Positions 7,168-11,031 of a DNA stretch of 11,031 nucleotides are shown here, in pieces (within the stretch, counting starts at the first letter, position 1; each line of letters starts with the position of its first letter). A program made the translations under genes and the position numbers. The stretch covers positions 1 through 11,031 of the forward strand of contig PSRL01000097.1 of assembly GCA_003176035.1 (NCBI GenBank), given 5' to 3'. Origin of the DNA: Verrucomicrobiota bacterium. Its GTDB lineage: Bacteria > Verrucomicrobiota > Verrucomicrobiia > Chthoniobacterales > Xiphinematobacteraceae. The notes under the pieces were generated by a model that did not search any database, had not been told where the DNA came from, and saw only the letters and a program-made list of their open reading frames with translations.

Positions 7168-8253
7168 TCACAGCTCATCGTCGGAGGCTGGGGTTAAGAC
7201 ATTTGATTTCTGATATTCAGTGACGCGCCCTTCGAAAAAGTTTTGTTCTTTTTTGATGTCCATCATTTCTGCCAACCACGGAAGCGGGTTGGTGATGGAC
7301 GCATTTAACGGTCGCAATCCACAATCGGCAAGGCGTCGATCTCCGATGTAATCTATATAACGCTCAAATTCTTCTGCTGTGAGACCCACCGCGCTGACCG
7401 GCAAGCAGTCCCGGATAAAACGTTTTTCTAACTGCACCGCTTCGTTCATCGTCTGTCTCAAATCTTCGCGAAAGTTCTCAGTCCAGATTTCCGGGTTTTC
7501 CTCTACCAAATCCATGAGCAGATTGCGGAGTAGTTCAATATGGTTGGATTCGTCTCGCAAGGTGTAGCGAAACATCTGCCCGATACCTTGGAATTTGTTA
7601 TTCCGATATAAAGCTAAAATCAGCCCAAAAAGACCAAAAAATTGAGTTCCTTCCATACATTGCCCAAAGAGGAAGATGTTTTTTGCCAGCCCTTGCTTAT
7701 TTTCGGTTGCCGTCAGATCAAAATCACGACGCATTTTTCGGCTATTACTCACAACGAAATCAGTCTTTTCTTTTATTGTCTCCACGTCATCAAACATTGC
7801 TTCACATTCGTGGGGGTTAATTCCGAGAGAGCTAATCATATAGACCAAGGAATCGGCATGGATGTTTTCTTCGTGAGCATGCCGTCCCAAGACCAATTTC
7901 AGCTCGGGCGCTGTCACCAATTGCCGAATCACATGGATAATATTGTCTCCGACAATGCCCTCAGCCGCAGAAAAATAGCCAATACCCATTTTGATGATCC
8001 AGCGCTCAATTTCCGGAATCGCCGGGTCGCGCCACTGTTCACAATCCTTTTGCATAGGGATGTCCTCCGGCTCCCAATGATTCGCCTTCATTTTCTTATA
8101 AAGATCGTAAGCCCATTGATACTTCAATGGCAGGATATTAAAGAACATCGTCTCCCGCCCATTAATGACTCGCTTGGCTGCAAAGGCCGCTTCAGCTTTA
8201 TTACGGTCTAATGTAAAACTTCTGTTACCAAGTCGGATCGTAGTGGTGGCCAT
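7168..8253 (-). CDS. nrdB: Ribonucleotide reductase, beta (R2) subunit, class Ic type
   Basis: This ferritin-like subunit (361 residues) generates and stores the oxidant for NrdA. The metal ligands align with Chlamydia trachomatis R2: Glu98, Glu129, His132, Glu201, Glu235 and His238, a constant +9 then +8 offset from the chlamydial E89, E120, H123, E193, E227 and H230. Glu98 replaces the aspartate of class Ia. The position of the E. coli radical tyrosine (Y122; F127 in Chlamydia) is Leu136 in the segment EENIHADSLVYM, codon 7846-7848. Radical-transfer residues Trp60, Tyr138 and Tyr230 correspond to chlamydial W51, Y129 and Y222. By family knowledge such R2c proteins use a Mn(IV)/Fe(III) cofactor instead of a tyrosyl radical. 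The start is the ATG at 8253; the in-frame region upstream reaches a stop with no other ATG, GTG or TTG. No Shine-Dalgarno is seen. It is adjacent to nrdA, which argues against an R2lox oxidase. Confidence 0.96.
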   Translation of the reverse strand: MATTTIRLGNRSFTLDRNKAEAAFAAKRVINGRETMFFNILPLKYQWAYDLYKKMKANHWEPEDIPMQKDCEQWRDPAIPEIERWIIKMGIGYFSAAEGIVGDNIIHVIRQLVTAPELKLVLGRHAHEENIHADSLVYMISSLGINPHECEAMFDDVETIKEKTDFVVSNSRKMRRDFDLTATENKQGLAKNIFLFGQCMEGTQFFGLFGLILALYRNNKFQGIGQMFRYTLRDESNHIELLRNLLMDLVEENPEIWTENFREDLRQTMNEAVQLEKRFIRDCLPVSAVGLTAEEFERYIDYIGDRRLADCGLRPLNASITNPLPWLAEMMDIKKEQNFFEGRVTEYQKSNVLTPASDDEL

Positions 8254-8437
8254 GGCAATTCGTTGGATGCTTGTGCAAAAGACTTAGAAATTGAGCAACG
8301 TTGTTCTCTTTCCTCGTGGGTTTGGCCCTCGCAGGAGTTGGAAATCCGCTATGCACACAGCCCCGCATTTGCCCTTCCATCTTGTTCCTCATAGCTGAAA
8401 AAATACTTTGTCATTTCGATTGGAAAGTCAACCAAAA

Positions 8438-8453
8438 ATCCCTTATATTGTAG
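8438..8453 (-). promoter_or_regulatory. Second, weaker NrdR-box-like site
   Basis: On the minus strand it reads CTACAATATAAGGGAT. This matches the NrdR consensus acaCwAtATaTwGtgt at 10 of 16 positions, with the nrdB-distal half well kept. Its centre is 31 bp from that of the stronger box, the spacing typical of NrdR tandem sites. Its TATAAG could also serve as a -10 element for nrdB, with a weak TTTTCA 16 bp upstream, which would make NrdR binding block the promoter. Confidence 0.5.
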
Positions 8454-8468
8454 TTTCACGGTGTGAAA

Positions 8469-8484
8469 ACACTATATGTTGTGT
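8469..8484 (-). promoter_or_regulatory. NrdR box upstream of nrdB
   Basis: The plus-strand sequence ACACTATATGTTGTGT matches the established near-palindromic NrdR consensus acaCwAtATaTwGtgt at 15 of 16 positions. NrdR is a zinc-ribbon/ATP-cone repressor of ribonucleotide reductase genes. The site lies about 215 bp upstream of the nrdB start on the strand leading into it, and it pairs with a weaker site 31 bp closer to the gene. Placement beside an nrd gene makes chance unlikely. nrdR itself is not in the window. Confidence 0.75.
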
Positions 8485-8562
8485 TAAATTGCGCAACCGC
8501 GTGCACAAAGGAATATCCAAAACCGAAAGCGGCGCGCGGTGCTATTTTTACGTGGGTTCTCA

Positions 8563-8949
8563 CTACGGTAACGGCTCCCGCGGGACAGTCAGTAAAAAAG
8601 GAGGGATCTTGGCAATTACTTTTCCCCCGGATAGGGTCACCGCAAGCAGAGCTCCTTCGACCATTGCATCGACTGTCACCAGATGAGAACTATTGTAGGA
8701 GAATCGCTGGCCGGGGCCAATACAAGGAAATTCTCCGACGACTCCGTCGCCTTCCACAACGGTCGTATAGCCGCTTTTTTCTCGGATCACCCATTTTCTC
8801 CCTTTGACGTTCACCACCTCGGCCGAGTCGTTGACAATGGTAAGAAAGTAGGCGAAGCGAACCTGTTTTGATCCTTTCGGATGTGGAACGTTTACGACTT
8901 TGTCGAGGAGTACTCGGAAGCCGGGCAACTCTTTGATAGCGGCTTTCAA
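8563..8949 (-). CDS. apaG: ApaG (DUF525) domain protein
   Basis: This 128-residue protein is a single ApaG domain, an immunoglobulin/fibronectin-III-like beta fold. The biochemical role is unsettled; in E. coli apaG lies in the ksgA-apaG-apaH operon, and a related domain occurs in some F-box proteins. Family blocks are visible: RFAYFLTIVN (31-40), GRKWVI (50-55), GDGVVGE (67-73) and GPGQRFSYNSS (78-88). The start is a TTG at 8947-8949 that overlaps the aspS stop codon as TTGA. The next in-frame Met (residue 96) would destroy the domain, so the TTG is well supported. Translation is therefore probably coupled to aspS. Its place after two aminoacyl-tRNA synthetase genes differs from the E. coli arrangement. 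Confidence 0.93.
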   Translation of the reverse strand: MKAAIKELPGFRVLLDKVVNVPHPKGSKQVRFAYFLTIVNDSAEVVNVKGRKWVIREKSGYTTVVEGDGVVGEFPCIGPGQRFSYNSSHLVTVDAMVEGALLAVTLSGGKVIAKIPPFLLTVPREPLP

Positions 8950-10715
8950 GATTTAGGAGTCAACTGAATAGAAAGCTCATGTAATTGGCGGGCTTCAACC
9001 TCAGAAGGCGATAAAAATAGAAGGTCTTGGCCCCGACTACTTTTTGGAAACGCAATGACATCTCTGATATTCGCAGTTCCACAGAGAAGCATCATGAGCC
9101 GATCCACTCCTAATGCAATTCCACCATGAGGGGGGGTACCAAATCGGAACGCATCCAAAAGATGCCCAAACAGCAATTGCTGTTTTTCCGGTTTAATCCC
9201 GAGAACTTCAAAAATCTGTGCCTGGAGTTTTTGTTCATGAATTCGAATGCTTCCCCCTCCTATTTCGACCCCATTGAGCACCAAATCGTAAGCTTCGGCT
9301 CTTATTTCATCGAATTTTCCCTCCTTCAGCAAAGGAAGGTCCTCGGCCTTAGGCCTTGTAAAGGGGTGGTGAACAGCGCCCCATTTCCCCTCTTCTTCAA
9401 GAAAGGAGAGCAAGGGAAAATCCACAACCCAAAGGAAATCCAGACGAGTCGCATCTGTGACAAGCTTTAAAAGCTCCGCAACTCGCAAACGGATTCTTCC
9501 CAAGACCTCACACACTACGGCCCATTTGTCAGCTCCGAAAAGAATTAAATCTCCTTCCTCTATATTCAAACGTGCGGCGAGGGCTTCCTTTTCCGCGGGA
9601 GTAAAGAACTTAACAATCGGTGATTTCCATTCACCGTTTTCCACCTTAATGAACGCAAGCCCCTTGGCATGATGTCGGCGGGCCAGTTGTGTGAGTTCTT
9701 CGATTTGACCTGTTGTGATATGAGCAAAACCTTTTGCATTGAGAGCCTTAATGCACCCCCCATGATCCAATGCAGTTCGAAAGACTTTAAAATCCGTTGA
9801 TTGAAAAATATCCTCCACCTGAATTAATTCCATTCCGAAACGCGTATCAGGCTTATCGCTGCCAAAGCGTTCCATAGCTTCCCGATAGGTTAAACACGGG
9901 AAACGCGAGGGGACGTTTATCTCGAGTGTCTCCTGAAAAATACGGCTGATTAATCCTTCGATCAGAATAAAAATGTCTTCGGATTTAAAAAAGGACGCCT
10001 CGACATCCAGCTGCGTCAGTTCTATCAAACGATCTGCTCGGGGATCTTCGTCACGGAAGCATCTGGCGATTTGGAAGTACTTTTCGACGCCTCCGGCCAT
10101 CAGCAGCTGTTTGTATTGCTGAGGAGACTGTGCAAGTGCATAAAAATTACCAGGATAGGTTCGACTGGGAACGAGAAATTCCCGCGCTCCTTCCGGTGTA
10201 CTTTTGCTTAAAATCGGCGTTTCGACCTCCATGAACCCCTGTTGATCCATGTAAGTTCGAATGGCCCTTTGCAATCTATGACGGATCCTCAGATTCCTGG
10301 TCATCATGGGGCTCCGCAAATCGAGGTAACGGTACGAAAGTCGGAGGTCCTCGTTGGAAACTTCCGAATCAAGGGGAAAAGGAAGGACTTCTGACCGATT
10401 GAGGATATTTAATGAAGTCACTACCACTTCTATTTCTCCCGTTGCTAGCTTAGGATTTTCTGTTCCCGATAAGCGGCACGCAACCCTTCCGGTCACTTGG
10501 ATCACATCCTCAGAACGGAGGGTATGTGCTAGTTCTGCAAGTTCAGAATTTGTTTCCGGATGGAAAACTATTTGCGTGATCCCATCAGAATCACGGAGAT
10601 CCACAAAGATCACCCCGCCATGGTCCCGACGCGAATTTACCCATCCGCAAAGTGTAGGCTGGGAATTTAAATGAGTGACGCGTAGCGCTCCACAGGTACA
10701 GGTTCGATAACTCAT
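8946..10715 (-). CDS. aspS: Aspartyl-tRNA synthetase, bacterial type, probably non-discriminating
   Basis: This class II synthetase charges tRNA(Asp) with aspartate in the cytosol. At 589 residues it has the bacterial layout: an N-terminal OB-fold anticodon domain (1-105), the catalytic core, a GAD-type insertion (about 285-415) and a C-terminal extension. Motif 1 lies around FMEVETP (161-167), motif 2 around CFRDEDPRADR (219-229), and motif 3 around GTPPHGGIALGVDRL (526-540). Aspartate- and ATP-contacting residues are kept: Gln199, Lys202, Arg221, Glu223, Gln235, Asp237, His449/His450, Arg491 and Arg539. His32 and Gly84 match the pair that marks non-discriminating AspRS in Pseudomonas aeruginosa (H31/G82), so it may also make Asp-tRNA(Asn). 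Unusually, the usual RQPEFTQ of motif 2 reads RLIELTQ (229-235). The ATG at 10713-10715 overlaps the hisS stop as ATGA, and the 3' end overlaps apaG by 4 nt. Confidence 0.97.
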   Translation of the reverse strand: MSYRTCTCGALRVTHLNSQPTLCGWVNSRRDHGGVIFVDLRDSDGITQIVFHPETNSELAELAHTLRSEDVIQVTGRVACRLSGTENPKLATGEIEVVVTSLNILNRSEVLPFPLDSEVSNEDLRLSYRYLDLRSPMMTRNLRIRHRLQRAIRTYMDQQGFMEVETPILSKSTPEGAREFLVPSRTYPGNFYALAQSPQQYKQLLMAGGVEKYFQIARCFRDEDPRADRLIELTQLDVEASFFKSEDIFILIEGLISRIFQETLEINVPSRFPCLTYREAMERFGSDKPDTRFGMELIQVEDIFQSTDFKVFRTALDHGGCIKALNAKGFAHITTGQIEELTQLARRHHAKGLAFIKVENGEWKSPIVKFFTPAEKEALAARLNIEEGDLILFGADKWAVVCEVLGRIRLRVAELLKLVTDATRLDFLWVVDFPLLSFLEEEGKWGAVHHPFTRPKAEDLPLLKEGKFDEIRAEAYDLVLNGVEIGGGSIRIHEQKLQAQIFEVLGIKPEKQQLLFGHLLDAFRFGTPPHGGIALGVDRLMMLLCGTANIRDVIAFPKSSRGQDLLFLSPSEVEARQLHELSIQLTPKS

Positions 10716-11031
10716 GAAGTAAATAAAGGGTGATGCAATGGTATCTGTTCTTCGTTTTTCAGGCGTTCCAGAAGCACCTCCTGCGGGCAGGAGAATTCCT
10801 CTCGAGTGGCCAAACGCTTAAATTTGACCTGGGGCCATTCGCCACCAACGATCACACATAAGCGAGCCCCGAGCTGCGCCGCAATTTGAAATTGCTTGCT
10901 AACTCGAATCGGGACCAGAGAGAAATCTACACCCCATCCCGCCTGTCGCAAGTCTTGGATCAGCTTAAGTGCTTGGAGCCGGTAAGTGACATCGGCAATA
11001 ACAATGTAAATTTGGCACGTCGGCTCAGCCG
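10712..11031 (-). CDS. hisS: Histidyl-tRNA synthetase, C-terminal part (5' end outside window)
   Basis: This frame runs off the right edge with no stop, and 105 residues are visible. They form the C-terminal anticodon-binding domain (Rossmann-like alpha/beta) of class IIa HisRS: a strand IYIVIAD, a helix with RLQALKLIQDLRQAGWGVDF, then the VSKQFQIAAQLGARLCVIVG core that corresponds to the family's (L)KKQ(F)..A..LGA..VVI.G pattern. The TTG at 10951 is an internal leucine, not a start. Assignment to HisRS and not ProRS, ThrRS or GlyRS rests on the KQFQIAAQLGAR match and on the common hisS-aspS pairing; catalytic motifs are off-window. It ends in TGA overlapping the aspS ATG, so hisS, aspS and apaG read as one operon whose promoter lies outside the window. 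Confidence 0.88.
   Translation of the reverse strand, partial: AEPTCQIYIVIADVTYRLQALKLIQDLRQAGWGVDFSLVPIRVSKQFQIAAQLGARLCVIVGGEWPQVKFKRLATREEFSCPQEVLLERLKNEEQIPLHHPLFTS

Larger units (their letters stand above)
8254..8562 (-). other. nrdB upstream region / apaG downstream region
   Basis: This 309-bp spacer carries the two NrdR-box-like sites and leaves a leader of about 185 bp before nrdB. A short minus-strand frame (8225-8392, ATG at 8392 or 8380) runs through the leader and overlaps the nrdB start. No convincing intrinsic terminator for apaG was found; a CCG-CTTT-CGG mini-stem followed by TTTT near 8520-8535 is too short to rely on. Plus-strand open frames crossing this spacer continue antisense through apaG and look like shadows. 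Confidence 0.5.

Noticed and set aside
7168..8253. R2lox-type oxidase in place of a ribonucleotide reductase subunit
   Set aside because: The gene sits beside nrdA, keeps the radical-transfer residues and a C-terminal Tyr (Y347) tail, and has an NrdR site upstream.
8408..8807. Plus-strand open frames crossing the NrdR boxes and apaG
   Set aside because: They run antisense to the well-supported apaG and have no protein-like features.
10949..10951. TTG as start of a 79-residue protein
   Set aside because: The same frame continues to the window edge with HisRS-like sequence, so this is the tail of hisS and not a separate gene.

Overview
This window most resembles part of a bacterial chromosome from the PVC superphylum (Verrucomicrobiota/Chlamydiota), with Verrucomicrobiota my first guess. 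The reasons are a large ribonucleotide reductase alpha subunit with several N-terminal ATP-cone units, a beta subunit of the chlamydial (class Ic) type, and an adjacent hisS-aspS pair. The phylum call is inference from gene types, not from a database match. GC content looks moderate, slightly below half. Clear Shine-Dalgarno sequences are scarce: neither nrdA nor nrdB has one.

Left part, plus strand (1-2479): the window opens inside thiC (HMP-phosphate synthase of thiamine synthesis), which is open from base 1. A short gene for an exported PEBP/YbhB-family protein follows about 40 bp later.

Middle spacer (2480-3622): apart from one small possible lipoprotein gene on the minus strand, this stretch looks non-coding. 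It holds a 158-bp almost fully palindromic element with TA at both ends, resembling a MITE, a second strong hairpin, and a weak terminator for nrdA.

Minus strand, 3623-8253: nrdB and nrdA encode a complete aerobic ribonucleotide reductase, separated by a 290-bp spacer that appears to carry its own nrdA promoter and a weak nrdB terminator. NrdB has the all-glutamate plus two-histidine ligand set of class Ic Mn/Fe enzymes, with leucine where the radical tyrosine of class Ia would be. Upstream of nrdB lie two sites 31 bp apart that fit NrdR boxes, one matching the published consensus at 15 of 16 positions, so nrdB is probably under NrdR control.

Minus strand, 8563-11031: hisS (C-terminal part only), aspS and apaG form a tight operon in which each stop codon overlaps the next start (ATGA and TTGA). 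AspRS has the histidine/glycine pair associated with non-discriminating enzymes, which suggests that Asn-tRNA(Asn) may be made by transamidation, and it has an unusual motif 2 segment.

The points most worth following are the Leu-type class Ic R2 with its NrdR operator, the palindromic element at 3237-3394, and the altered AspRS motif 2. I did not see a CRISPR array, tRNA, rRNA, transposase gene or obvious defence system.
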